Below, one piece after another: positions 50,291-63,200 of a stretch of DNA of 64,000 nt (positions are counted from its first letter, which is position 1; each line of letters opens with the position of its first letter). The position numbers and the translations under genes were made by a program. The DNA is from HdN1 sp052035295. GTDB taxonomy: Bacteria; Pseudomonadota; Gammaproteobacteria; Pseudomonadales; Ketobacteraceae. The stretch is from NCBI GenBank assembly GCA_052035295.1, contig JBPOHS010000018.1:69231-133230 (forward strand). Direction: 5' to 3'. The notes under the pieces were generated by a model that saw nothing but the letters and a program-made list of their open reading frames with translations, was not told the DNA's origin and ran no database searches.

Positions 50291-50923
50291 GTGATCAAAG
50301 TATTGTTGGCCGACGATCATGCCCTGTTTCGAAAGGGGCTCAGGCAGTTGCTGGATGGTGTAGGCGATATGCAGGTGGTCGGCGAAGCGGCAGACGGCAA
50401 TGAAGTGCTGGCTGCTCTTCAGACGTTGGAATTCGACATCATTCTTCTGGATGTCTCGATGCCGGGCATTGCCGGGGCCGAGCTTATTCTGAAAATCCGT
50501 GCGACGCACCCTGATCTGGCGATCCTGGTGTTGACCATGCATGACACGCCACAGTTCGTCAAAAACAAGTTGCAGGCCGGTGCGAACGGTTATCTCACCA
50601 AAGATTGCGATCCGGATATTCTTTGCCAGGCGATACGCAAAATCGTGCAGGGGGGCCGCTTTATCGCGCCGGAAATGGCGGAACTGCTGGCTTTCGATGC
50701 GGGGAGTGGCAGCATGCGACTGCCTCATGAGCGCCTGACGGAACGCGAAACGCAAATTTTCATGCTGTTGGTCAGGGGAATGAGCATCAACAATATCGCC
50801 CATCAACTTTCGATCAGCGACAAGACAGTCAGCACCCACAAAGCGAGATTGATGAAAAAAATGGGAATTGAAACCAATGCGCAGCTGGTTTCTTACGGAT
50901 TGAAGTCGGGATTTACCATGTAA
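50291..50923 (+). CDS. NarL/LuxR-type response regulator (orphan)
   Basis: A 210-residue two-component regulator. Receiver: VLLADDHALFRKGLRQLL and FDIILLDVSMPG with phospho-acceptor Asp; output: LTERETQIFMLLVRGMSINNIAHQLSISDKTVSTHKARLMKKM, a LuxR helix-turn-helix. GTG 50291 is chosen because GAGGAAGAA precedes it and homologues begin MIKVLLADDH; ATG 50240 is in frame but lacks a ribosome binding site. No kinase gene is adjacent, so partner and targets are unknown. Confidence 0.9.
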   Translation: MIKVLLADDHALFRKGLRQLLDGVGDMQVVGEAADGNEVLAALQTLEFDIILLDVSMPGIAGAELILKIRATHPDLAILVLTMHDTPQFVKNKLQAGANGYLTKDCDPDILCQAIRKIVQGGRFIAPEMAELLAFDAGSGSMRLPHERLTERETQIFMLLVRGMSINNIAHQLSISDKTVSTHKARLMKKMGIETNAQLVSYGLKSGFTM

Positions 50924-50927
50924 GCAT

Positions 50928-50948
50928 GCGGCACCACAGAGGTGCCGC
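50928..50948. terminator. Strong hairpin between convergent regulator and nrdJb
   Basis: GCGGCACC, loop ACAGA, GGTGCCGC: an 8-bp perfect GC-rich stem directly after the regulator stop. There is no T tract on either side, so intrinsic termination is uncertain; it may stabilise 3' ends. Confidence 0.45.
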
Positions 50949-50986
50949 TGAGAGAGGGGTTAAGGTGCGGGGTCAACCGCACTTGA

Positions 50987-51718
50987 TCAACCGCATTTGG
51001 AATCACCGCAATTCAAACAGGTCATGCAGCCGTCCATGAAGATAACGGCCTTGGTGTGACACTTGGTGCACAGCGACGCCCCCGGTGGGAAAGACGACGT
51101 CGCATCCTCAGCCACAGGCGCCGGAGAACTTTGCGACGACAAACTGCTTTCGCTCCCCGGTTCAGGCTTTTTTACAGCCAATTCCTGCTTTTTCTTTTCG
51201 ATGAAGGCTTTCTGGTGTTCGTCCAGGCCGCCCTTGATCATGCCGATGGAACGCATGTGGTTTTCGATCGCTTCCCCGATCTCTGCCACCAGTGAAGGCA
51301 TGAATTTGCCGCCGCGCTTGAAGTAGCCCCCTTTCGGATCAAAGACCGCCTTGAGCTCCTCCACCAGGAAGGTGGCATCGCCACCTTTGCGGAACACGGC
51401 CGAGATAACGCGGGTCAACGCCAACACCCACTGGAAGTTCTCCATGTTCTTCGAGTTGATGAAAATCTCGAAGGGGCGGCGTTGCTCGTGTTCTGTGCCC
51501 TCGTTCAGGATGATGTCGTTGATGGTGATATACAACGCGTGATCCGACAACGGCGTCTTGATCTTGTAGGTAGAGCCCAGCAGCAACTCAGGACGTTCCA
51601 CGTTTTCGTGCATGTGCACGACATCGGGTTTGGCTGCTGGGGCGGCTTCGGCTGCCTTGGCCGCCTCGGCTGCTTTCACCACTTCATAGCTGACGATTTT
51701 CTGTTTGATTTCTTTCAT
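50987..51718 (-). CDS. nrdJb: Class II ribonucleotide reductase, NrdJb subunit
   Basis: A 243-residue protein matching the separate C-terminal part of split B12-dependent reductases: PLSDHALYITINDIILNEG, NMENFQWVLALTRVISAVFRKGGD, and the Cys-rich tail TKCHTKAVIFMDGCMTCLNCGDSKCG, which re-reduces the active site. The N-terminal 25 residues are Ala/Glu/Lys-rich. It follows nrdJa by 18 bases. Pseudomonas has the same split arrangement. Confidence 0.9.
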   Translation of the reverse strand: MKEIKQKIVSYEVVKAAEAAKAAEAAPAAKPDVVHMHENVERPELLLGSTYKIKTPLSDHALYITINDIILNEGTEHEQRRPFEIFINSKNMENFQWVLALTRVISAVFRKGGDATFLVEELKAVFDPKGGYFKRGGKFMPSLVAEIGEAIENHMRSIGMIKGGLDEHQKAFIEKKKQELAVKKPEPGSESSLSSQSSPAPVAEDATSSFPPGASLCTKCHTKAVIFMDGCMTCLNCGDSKCG

Positions 51719-51736
51719 GGCGAATTCTTCCCGGGC

Positions 51737-53896
51737 TTAGAGCTTACCGTAATATCCTTCTTTGAGCGCATCATACAGGTTTGCTGCGGTATGCACTTCT
51801 CCGTCATAGTGAATTTCTTCGTTCCCCTGGGCTTCGATCACAGAACCGTCCGCAAGAGTGAAGCGGTAGGTCGTGTTCTCGATGTCCTTCTCCTTGACCA
51901 GTACGCCCTGGAATGCCTCGGGGTTGAAGCGGAACGTCGTGCAGCCTTTCAGCCCTTTCTCGTAAGCGTAAAGGTAAATGTCCTTGAAGCGCTCATAAGG
52001 AATGTCGGTCGGAACGTTGATGGTCTTGGAAATCGACGAATCCACCCATTTCTGCGCCGCTGCCTGGATGTCGACGTGCTGTTCGGGCGTTACATCGTCA
52101 GTGGCGATGAAATAATCAGGCAGCTTCTCGGCCGGATTTTCGGAAAACGGCATGGCGTTCGGGTTTACCAGCGTACGGTAGGCCAGCAGCTCGAACGAAA
52201 ATACATCCATTTTCTCTTTCGATTTTTTGCCTTCCTTGATCACGTTGCGGATGTAGTGGTGCGCAAACGTTGGCTCAATGCCGTTGGACGCGTTGTTGGC
52301 GATTGACAGCGAAATGGTGCCCGTCGGTGCAATCGAGGAATGGTGCGTGTAGCGTGCACCCACCTTGGCCAGCGCGTCGACCAGTGCCGGGTCTTCCTGT
52401 GCCACCCGCTGCATGTAACGGCTGTACTTGGCGTGCAGGATCTTGCCTTTCACCTTGTCGCCCACCTGGTAACCATCGGCAACCATTTCCGGACGCTTGG
52501 CAAGCAGGCCCGGCGTTACTTCGAACTCTTCTTCCATGATGGGGGCCGGCCCTTTTTCCTTGGCCAGATCCAGTGCGGTGCGCCAGCCGGTCATGGCCAG
52601 TTCGCGAGAGACGTCGTCGGTGAACTTCACGGAGTCTTCGCTGCCATATTTGACGCGCATCATGGTGAGGGTGGAGCCGAGTCCGAGAAAGCCCATGCCG
52701 TGACGGCGCTTGTGGGCAATTTCGTGAGCCTGGTTGTTCAGTGGCAGACCGTTGACTTCCACCACGTTGTCGAGCAAGCGGCTGAAAATGGACACCACAC
52801 TGCGGAATTTCTCCCAATCAAAACGGGCATCGGCGCTGAACGGATTGATAACGAACTGGGTCAGGTTCACCGAGCCCAGCAGGCAGCTGCCGTAAGGGGG
52901 GAGTGGCTGCTCGCCGCACGGGTTGGTGGCGCGGATGTTTTCGCAGAACCAGTTGTTGTTCATCTCGTTGACCTTGTCGATCAGGATGAAGCCCGGCTCG
53001 GCGAAGTCATAGGTGGATGCCATGATCGAGTGCCAGATGTTGCGTGCAGGTACACGGCGATAAACACGGCAGGCGACCAGGCCTTGCTCGTTACTGATGT
53101 AGCCGTCATTACTCGGCCACTCGCGCCATTGCACATGTTCCGGATCATTGAGGTCCAGTTTGGAGGCATCGGGGCTGTTGGTCTTGATCGGGAATACCAG
53201 CGGCCAAATGCCGTCGTTTTGCACGGCGTTGATGAATTTTTCGCTCACCAGCAAACTCAGGTTGAATTGACGCAGGCGACCGGCCTCGCGTTTGACGCGG
53301 ATGAAGTCGATGACATCGGGATGTGAGACGTCGAACGTCGCCATTTGCGCGCCGCGACGGCCCCCGGCCGAAGACACGGTGAAACAGGTGCGGTCAAAAA
53401 TATCCATGAAAGACAGCGGGCCCGACGTTTTGGCACCGGCGCCAGACACGTAAGCACCACGTGGGCGCAGGGTAGAGAATTCGTAACCGATACCGCAGCC
53501 AGCCTTGAGCGTCAGGCCGGCTTCAAAGTTCTTGGCCAGGATGTCGCTCATGGTGTCCTGGATGGTGCCGGACACGGTGCAGTTGATGGTGGACGTGTCT
53601 GACTTGTAAGCCTGGGCGCCGGCATTGGAAATGATACGGCCGGCGGGAATGGCGCCGTTCTTGAGGGCCCAGAGGAATTTCTCGTACCACTCATCCTGCT
53701 TCTTTTTTCCCTTTTCGACGTCGGCAAGGGCGCGGGCAACGCGTTTCCAGGTGTCTTCGAGTGTGACATCGACGGCGTCGCCCTCGCTGGTTTGCAGGCG
53801 ATATTTCTGCGCCCAGATCTCTTCGGACGCTGGCTGGTAGGGGATGTCCATGGCGCTTTCCCGGATGGAAGCAGGCGTTGCGGTTGCGGCTGTCAT
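51737..53896 (-). CDS. nrdJa: Adenosylcobalamin-dependent ribonucleotide reductase, NrdJa subunit
   Basis: A 719-residue catalytic subunit making deoxyribonucleotides with or without oxygen, using adenosylcobalamin. TINCTVSGTIQDTMSDI carries a redox Cys, ATNPCGEQPLPPYGSCLLGSVN the radical Cys, and APTGTISLSIANNASNGIEP the phosphate loop. The ATG at 53896 has GAGAG upstream; an open extension further upstream has no homologous look. NrdR-like boxes lie about 340-390 bases upstream, but no cobalamin riboswitch was seen. Confidence 0.94.
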   Translation of the reverse strand: MTAATATPASIRESAMDIPYQPASEEIWAQKYRLQTSEGDAVDVTLEDTWKRVARALADVEKGKKKQDEWYEKFLWALKNGAIPAGRIISNAGAQAYKSDTSTINCTVSGTIQDTMSDILAKNFEAGLTLKAGCGIGYEFSTLRPRGAYVSGAGAKTSGPLSFMDIFDRTCFTVSSAGGRRGAQMATFDVSHPDVIDFIRVKREAGRLRQFNLSLLVSEKFINAVQNDGIWPLVFPIKTNSPDASKLDLNDPEHVQWREWPSNDGYISNEQGLVACRVYRRVPARNIWHSIMASTYDFAEPGFILIDKVNEMNNNWFCENIRATNPCGEQPLPPYGSCLLGSVNLTQFVINPFSADARFDWEKFRSVVSIFSRLLDNVVEVNGLPLNNQAHEIAHKRRHGMGFLGLGSTLTMMRVKYGSEDSVKFTDDVSRELAMTGWRTALDLAKEKGPAPIMEEEFEVTPGLLAKRPEMVADGYQVGDKVKGKILHAKYSRYMQRVAQEDPALVDALAKVGARYTHHSSIAPTGTISLSIANNASNGIEPTFAHHYIRNVIKEGKKSKEKMDVFSFELLAYRTLVNPNAMPFSENPAEKLPDYFIATDDVTPEQHVDIQAAAQKWVDSSISKTINVPTDIPYERFKDIYLYAYEKGLKGCTTFRFNPEAFQGVLVKEKDIENTTYRFTLADGSVIEAQGNEEIHYDGEVHTAANLYDALKEGYYGKL

Positions 53897-54566
53897 AGTG
53901 CTCTCAATCTCTTTTTCGACGGTTCGAAGAGTAAATAAATCCCTGCCACGCATTGATGAACGCGTAGACGGGTAAATCCAGGATGTGGTTGACGCTGGGC
54001 ACAATCTGGTGAAGGGGCTGCCTTCCGAGTAATGCCTGACGACCGATGTTTTGCATCGAAAACTACAGCGGAGTGATGTTGTCCTGCATGGCTTGCCCCT
54101 TGACGTGTTCTGGTTGTTCTTGTGTGTCAGGTCTTGCGCCGTTTGCTGAACCCCTCGGCCCCTTCGCGGCGTTGCGAAGACAGCGGTCGGGAGGTGAAAG
54201 CCGATGTTTTTGAGGTGGACAAAATGTATCCCCTTGACGACATGTTGATGCTTTCTTTGTTGATACCACAAGATGTTGTGGTGTGAGGGCAATTGTAGTC
54301 AAAGTCTTTTGGCTTTCTCAAGTTTTTGTTTCAGTTTGTTATCGGTACCGGGGGAAGCCACGTCAGGCGTCATTTTCCGCGTGAGTAGACGCTCGCTCGG
54401 GGATTCGGCGAGGCACGCTGATCGTCTAATTGCGGTTAAAAAACAACCTGTATCTTGTGGTCCCGGCTGGCGTAACGCCCAAGGGGGCACACTCCGCTGC
54501 TTGGTTCCCTCCCTGCCAAGCGCATGTTAACGTGCGGGGCTTTCGTGTTTACGTAACGGATGCCCC
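53897..54566. other. Interval between divergent nrdJa and MHS transporter genes
   Basis: A 670-base gene-free region. It contains the NrdR-like boxes and, before the transporter, two consecutive hairpins: GCTTGG (54499-54504)/CCAAGC (54516-54521) and CGCATG (54521-54526)/CGTGCG (54531-54536). The rest shows nothing recognisable. Confidence 0.5.
54235..54281 (-). promoter_or_regulatory. Pair of NrdR-like boxes upstream of nrdJa
   Basis: CCACAAGATGTTGTGG (54266-54281) fits the NrdR box acaCwAtATaTwGtgt, flanked by further dyad bases. A weaker TGACGACATGTTGATG (54235-54250) lies exactly 31 bases centre to centre, the spacing usual for paired NrdR boxes. The second box matches only half the consensus. 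Confidence 0.6.
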
Positions 54567-55847
54567 ATGACCACCCGAATCGCCAATTCCCGCGGACGCG
54601 TGCTGTTTGCCAGTCTCGTTGGCACTACCATCGAGTATTTCGATTTCTATCTCTATGGAACAGCGGCAGCGTTGGTGTTTGGTGCGATGTTCTTTCCCGG
54701 GGAATCGCCGGCGGCCCAGCAGCTGAGCGCCTTTGCGACCTTTGCCATCGCTTTCGTGGCGCGGCCGTTGGGGGCTGCCCTGTTTGGTCATTATGGCGAT
54801 CGACTCGGGCGCAAGACCACGCTGGTGGCATCTCTGCTTATCATGGGGTTGTCGACGACACTGATCGGCTTGCTGCCGGGATTCGCCACTATCGGTTTGT
54901 GGGCACCCTTGTTGTTGTGCTTGCTGCGGTTTGGGCAGGGGATCGGGTTGGGGGGCGAGTGGGGTGGCGCCGCCCTGGTTGCTACCGAGAATGCCCCGGA
55001 AGGCAAGCGTGGCTGGTACGGCATTTTTCCACAGCTGGGCGCGCCATTGGGGTTCATGCTCGCCAACGGTTCTTTCCTGGCGATGACGCAGTTGCAGGGC
55101 GAGGCGGAGTTTCGCGAGTTCGGGTGGCGCATTCCCTTTTTGTTGAGCGCGGTCTTGCTGGCGGTGGGCATTTATGTGCGGCTGACACTCGAGGAATCGG
55201 CTGTTTTCCGCCAATCCTTGGCGCGTAACGCCCACGTCAGGCTGCCGATCTGGGTCGTGGTTCGCGAGCATTGGCGGTCGCTGTTGTTGGGATCTCTGGC
55301 GATGGTGGTGTGCTATGCGCTGTTCTATATCTCGACCGTTTTTTCGCTGGGTTATGGCACGCAAACCTTGAAGGTGCCGCGTGAACAATTCCTGTTGCTG
55401 CTGTGTGGCGCCATTGTGTTCATGGCACTGGGGATTTTGATTTCCGGTGCTTTGGCGGATCGTTTGGGGCGCAAGCCGGTGTTGCTGACGGGGTCCTTGC
55501 TCGCGGTGTTGTCCGGATTTTTGTTGGCACCTGCATTTGCCAGCGGCGATCTGTGGCTGATCGGCGTGTTCATTGCGCTTGAGCTGTTTCTGATGGGCAT
55601 TACGTTCGGCCCCATGGGGGCGCTGTTACCGGAGTTGTTTCCGACCTCGGTGCGGTATTCCGGCGCGGCGGTCGCCTACAACCTGGGGGGTATTCTGGGA
55701 GCATCCTTTGCACCGTATCTGGCGCAGCAATTGGTGCAGGCAGGGGGATTGGCCTGGGTGGGTGCCTATATTTCATTGGCGGCGCTGATCAGTGCGTTGG
55801 CGGTGATGGCGCTACAGGAGACGAGAGGGCGATCGATCGAAAATTGA
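54567..55847 (+). CDS. MFS transporter, metabolite:H+ symporter (MHS) type
   Basis: A 426-residue transporter with 12 hydrophobic helices. ASLVGTTIEYFDFYLYGTAAALVF and ARPLGAALFGHYGDRLGRKTTL are signatures of the MHS subfamily (ProP, KgtP, ShiA). GQGIGLGGEWGGAAL and ALLPELFPTSVRYSG are also conserved. Substrates are usually carboxylates or osmolytes; not predictable here. An ATP-grasp gene starts directly after its stop. Confidence 0.93.
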   Translation: MTTRIANSRGRVLFASLVGTTIEYFDFYLYGTAAALVFGAMFFPGESPAAQQLSAFATFAIAFVARPLGAALFGHYGDRLGRKTTLVASLLIMGLSTTLIGLLPGFATIGLWAPLLLCLLRFGQGIGLGGEWGGAALVATENAPEGKRGWYGIFPQLGAPLGFMLANGSFLAMTQLQGEAEFREFGWRIPFLLSAVLLAVGIYVRLTLEESAVFRQSLARNAHVRLPIWVVVREHWRSLLLGSLAMVVCYALFYISTVFSLGYGTQTLKVPREQFLLLLCGAIVFMALGILISGALADRLGRKPVLLTGSLLAVLSGFLLAPAFASGDLWLIGVFIALELFLMGITFGPMGALLPELFPTSVRYSGAAVAYNLGGILGASFAPYLAQQLVQAGGLAWVGAYISLAALISALAVMALQETRGRSIEN

Positions 55848-56777
55848 ATGTGCGTGATGTGCGTCACGTTTTCGCCCTACGAGCGGAAAATTGATATTTG
55901 CCAGGATTTCTTTAACGGCAAAAACGTTGGCACCCTTCATCGAAAATTCGATTTTATCGAGCAGATCCGTTCGCTCGGTTATCGGGGGCCTGAGCAGGTT
56001 CTCTATATTCCCGGTCAGGAAAATTCCCTGCAACTGGCGATTTCGCTCATCCGCTCGCAGGGTGTAGTGCTTTGCAAACCCCGGGATGGTCAACAGGGCA
56101 AAGGCATTTTTCGTTGCGAGGGCGAAGCAGAATTGCGCGCAAAACTGGGCAAGGTGAAAGACGTATACATCGTACAGGAATTTGTGCCGCCGTTGATAGA
56201 CTACCGTTACGTCTATCATGTCGACGCTGAGGTTACCTACCGATTTTGTTACGCGAAGGTGCGCCCGGAAATCCGTGGAGATGGTGAAAATTCCTTGTAT
56301 GCCTTGCTAAGGAAAGACACGGCAATTCCCGCCAGTAGCAAACAGAAAATACTCAAATCACTGTCAGCGTCGCAATTGGATGCGGTACCTGCGAAGGGAG
56401 AAAAGGTGGCGCTGGTGCATAGCGGCAACATCTCCCGCGGTGCCTATGGCATGGTGGTGAAAGGCGATGATCTGGCTGCGCTTGATAAAGTGATGCTGCC
56501 GTTGATTGATGACTTGCAAAAACGCTGTCATTTGCAGCTCACGACTTACTGCTTTGACCTGGGGGTGCTCAGGTCGGACATTACGCCCGACAATGTGACA
56601 AAAAGCGATTACGTATTTTATGAATACCAGATACCCTTTGGCCTGAGTGGCTATCTCGGTGCCGAGGAAATCCGGAAAGATCAGGCGCGTGTTGCCAAGG
56701 TCTTCTGGACGTCCTTGCAGCGTGCGTGGGTGTCACGGCGGGGAAGGGCAGTGGAGACTCCCCCAAAAACTGGTTAA
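55848..56777 (+). CDS. ATP-grasp superfamily protein
   Basis: A 309-residue protein. The ATP-binding core is GVVLCKPRDGQQGKGIFRCEG (KPxxGxxGKG), followed by VYIVQEFVPP, a RPEIRGDGENSLYALL segment and ALVHSGNISRGAYG. The pattern resembles the sugar-transfer-associated ATP-grasp group or amino-acid ligases; no closer assignment is possible. The start (55848 or 55857) lies immediately after the transporter stop without a clear ribosome binding site, implying coupling. Confidence 0.75.
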   Translation: MCVMCVTFSPYERKIDICQDFFNGKNVGTLHRKFDFIEQIRSLGYRGPEQVLYIPGQENSLQLAISLIRSQGVVLCKPRDGQQGKGIFRCEGEAELRAKLGKVKDVYIVQEFVPPLIDYRYVYHVDAEVTYRFCYAKVRPEIRGDGENSLYALLRKDTAIPASSKQKILKSLSASQLDAVPAKGEKVALVHSGNISRGAYGMVVKGDDLAALDKVMLPLIDDLQKRCHLQLTTYCFDLGVLRSDITPDNVTKSDYVFYEYQIPFGLSGYLGAEEIRKDQARVAKVFWTSLQRAWVSRRGRAVETPPKTG

Positions 56778-56811
56778 GATGCGACCCTCCTGCAGATCCT
56801 GGTCGCATGCC

Positions 56812-57492
56812 ATGAGCCTCGACGCCGCCACACTGAAGCAATCCCTCGATCAACGCCTGAGGCGAATGCTCCCGGACGCCCGTCTGCGCTGGCAGACGCT
56901 CCCGCAATGCCCTGCCATGGGGCTGTGGCTGCTGGATCCCGTGCCACTCAAGCGCCCGTTCAGCCCGCAGGAAGTGGAAAACATCGAAGCTTATCCCGCC
57001 TACTGGGCGTTTTGTTGGGCCAGTGGCCAGTGGCTCTCGCGTTATCTGCTGGCGCATCCTTCACTGGTGCAAGGCCGGTCGGTACTCGATTTTGGTGCAG
57101 GTTCCGGTGTGGCTGGGATTGCTGCGGCCATGGCTGGCGCCAGGCGGGTGCTGGCGTGCGACATCGATCCGGATGCCATTGACGCATCACGCCTCAATTT
57201 CGCGGGTAATGCCTTGTCGCAACACTTCCATTCCCACGGCGATGTTTTCACCCTGGGCGAGCGCTTTGACGTCGTGCTGGCCGCCGATGTCCTTTATGAC
57301 CGTTCCAATTTGCCGTTGCTTGATCACTTGCTGCAGCTGGGCAACGAAGTCTGGGTCGCAGATTCGCGCATACGCGACTTCAGTCACCCGGCATTCGAGC
57401 GCATCGAGGTCGCAGATTCCTTTACGTTTCCGGATCTCGATGAATCGGCGGAATTTCGTTGTGTCACCCTTTATCGCGGTCAGTTCTGCTGA
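56812..57492 (+). CDS. Class I SAM-dependent methyltransferase
   Basis: A 226-residue enzyme with SAM motif I SVLDFGAGSGVAGIAAAMAGA, acidic motif II VLACDIDPDAIDASRLN and VVLAADVLYD (motif IV). It looks like the ETFB-lysine methyltransferase/PrmA-like group, so a protein target is possible. The ATG at 56812 follows the ATP-grasp gene by 34 bases and gives a normal length. Confidence 0.85.
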   Translation: MSLDAATLKQSLDQRLRRMLPDARLRWQTLPQCPAMGLWLLDPVPLKRPFSPQEVENIEAYPAYWAFCWASGQWLSRYLLAHPSLVQGRSVLDFGAGSGVAGIAAAMAGARRVLACDIDPDAIDASRLNFAGNALSQHFHSHGDVFTLGERFDVVLAADVLYDRSNLPLLDHLLQLGNEVWVADSRIRDFSHPAFERIEVADSFTFPDLDESAEFRCVTLYRGQFC

Positions 57493-57676
57493 CGCTGCGA
57501 GCTGCGTCACATTTTTGTATTTCCTCTGGGTGAAATCCCTTCCGGAGGGTGAAATTTTTCAAAAATGTAAACTGGACGACAGTCCCATGTTGGAGCAGGC
57601 GATATAGTCCCTGAGGGGATGAGCTGCCTGACGGCCTGATTTCCCTATAAAAACAAGAACGACGGGGGATGGGACG

Positions 57677-59329
57677 ATGCATGCGCCCAGTAAAACAATG
57701 AAGCAATTCTCTTTTTCTCGGCGCGCGCCGATGCTGTTCATGTCGATGCTGCTTGTCGCCGGTATGGGGGGCGTCGCCAACGCGCAATTGACGCACAACA
57801 TTACCCTGGGCAATCCGAAAGCCCTGGCGCTGGGAAATGCCGTCACGGCAGATCCACCGGGCGTTGATTCCATTCACTTCAATCCCGCCGGACTTGCCCG
57901 GATCAAGGGGCGCGAACGCTCCCTGAAACTGATTGCCGCGCATATGGTGCTGGAAGCCGACATCGGAAGACAGCATACCGATGGCTTGGAACAGGCGTTT
58001 GAAGATACCTATTGCACAGACAGCAGAGACTGCTTTGAGCGCGATCCTGTTGAAAATACCCATTCCGAAACGTCGGATCCGGTCGTGATGTTGCCGGGCG
58101 CAGGGATCAAAAGCGTGCCCGCGATGATCGTACCCTTCGGCGGTGTGGCGTTTGAAGACCCCGACTATGGCTGGACGTTTGCCACGGCCATGTATTCACC
58201 GGAGGCCATTGGTTACGAGCGTGATGAAGACGATCCCGCTGCCTATCAGGGCTACAAGGTGTCCACCACGCGGTTGACGTATTTTTCCCCGTCGCTGGGC
58301 GTCGCCATCAATGACGAACTGATGATAGGCGGCAGCGTAGGGTTTTCGTGGCAAGGCGTTGGCGTTCACACCAAGTTTCGTGCGCCGGAACAGACGCTGC
58401 AGTTTGTCGCGGGTACTTTCAATCAGGAAGCCGTGCAAAACATCATTGATCTTTCCCTGTTGGGGCCGTACGACAACGTGGGTAACCTCGAGCTGGAACT
58501 GGATAATCCCTTGTCACTCAGTTTCAATCTCGGTGCCTTGTGGACACCGGCGCCCTGGGTAACGTTCGGGGTCGTGTACCAAAGCGAAGGCAAGTCGGAT
58601 CTGGAGGGGAGTTACTACATGAAAAACACTCCCGAATTCCAGGAAACGACACAGGGTATCGTTGACGAAGCCTTGCTGAACGGGCTGATTTCCACCCTCA
58701 GTGGGGCCAGCCTGAACAACAAGCCTGTGGAAAAAGGCTCGGTCAAATTGGAGTACTCGACACCGCAGTCTCTGGCGGTCGGCACGTCTGTGCATGTGCT
58801 GCCGGCATGGAAGCTCAATGTCGACGTTAAATGGATTGATTACAGCGTGTGGGATTCGCTGGATTTCAAATTCGACAAACCGGTGGATTTTCTGACGATT
58901 GGCTCTGCGATTGAAACGTTGGCAGGCGAAGATGATTCCGACCCTGACGAGCTGCGCATGCCACGCAATTATGAAGACGCCGTGAGTTATGCCATTGGCG
59001 TTGAACATCAGTATAACGATACCCTTGTGCTGCGCGCCGGTTATGAGCCACGCAAGAGTTCCATTCCTGACAGTAGTATTGATTTGCTGGTACCGCTGGG
59101 CGAGGCCGATCTTTATTCAGTCGGATTTGGCTATAGCCTCGACCGGTATTCCCGGGTGGAAGCTGCCTTCGGCTATCTGAAATCCAGCTTTGATGTGGCG
59201 GCGGGTGTTTCCAAAAATGCCAACGGGACCAAGGCGGGTGATGTCGTCTACAACCCTTATGCTTACCTCGATCTGAAAGGCAGTACCAACGCTTACATTT
59301 TCGCGCTCTCGTTAGACGAGCGTTTCTAA
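57677..59329 (+). CDS. FadL-family outer membrane transport protein
   Basis: A 550-residue outer-membrane beta-barrel of the OMPP1/FadL/TodX family, which takes up long-chain fatty acids or hydrophobic compounds. Signal peptide MLFMSMLLVAGMGGVANA, then the N-terminal hatch with VDSIHFNPAGLARIKGRE (the NPAGLA motif) and alternating strands ending SLDERF, a terminal Phe as in many barrels. An acidic loop with DEDDPAAY and GEDDSDPDEL is present. Start ATG 57677 (GGGGGATGGG) or the inner ATG 57698. Confidence 0.92.
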   Translation: MHAPSKTMKQFSFSRRAPMLFMSMLLVAGMGGVANAQLTHNITLGNPKALALGNAVTADPPGVDSIHFNPAGLARIKGRERSLKLIAAHMVLEADIGRQHTDGLEQAFEDTYCTDSRDCFERDPVENTHSETSDPVVMLPGAGIKSVPAMIVPFGGVAFEDPDYGWTFATAMYSPEAIGYERDEDDPAAYQGYKVSTTRLTYFSPSLGVAINDELMIGGSVGFSWQGVGVHTKFRAPEQTLQFVAGTFNQEAVQNIIDLSLLGPYDNVGNLELELDNPLSLSFNLGALWTPAPWVTFGVVYQSEGKSDLEGSYYMKNTPEFQETTQGIVDEALLNGLISTLSGASLNNKPVEKGSVKLEYSTPQSLAVGTSVHVLPAWKLNVDVKWIDYSVWDSLDFKFDKPVDFLTIGSAIETLAGEDDSDPDELRMPRNYEDAVSYAIGVEHQYNDTLVLRAGYEPRKSSIPDSSIDLLVPLGEADLYSVGFGYSLDRYSRVEAAFGYLKSSFDVAAGVSKNANGTKAGDVVYNPYAYLDLKGSTNAYIFALSLDERF

Positions 59330-59357
59330 TCCCTTGCAGTAATGCGGGTATTGACTG

Positions 59358-59387
59358 AAAAAGCAGGGCATTCCCCTGCTTTTTTTG
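59358..59387 (+). terminator. Terminator of the FadL-type gene
   Basis: GCAGGG, loop CATTC, CCCTGC with A5 before and T7 after, 33 bases past the stop. A classic intrinsic terminator. Confidence 0.92.
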
Positions 59388-59468
59388 TCTGCTTGCCCCA
59401 GATCAACAAGCGATCCTGCCAAGTCGTGTATTCCTTTTGGACGCCCCGCGTACCTAACCGGAAACCGC

Positions 59469-63196
<3,728 letters not shown>

Positions 63197-63200
<4 letters not shown>

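Noticed and set aside
53897..54230. Cobalamin riboswitch in the nrdJa leader
   Set aside because: Expected for a B12 enzyme in some bacteria, but I found no B12-box sequence on the coding strand.
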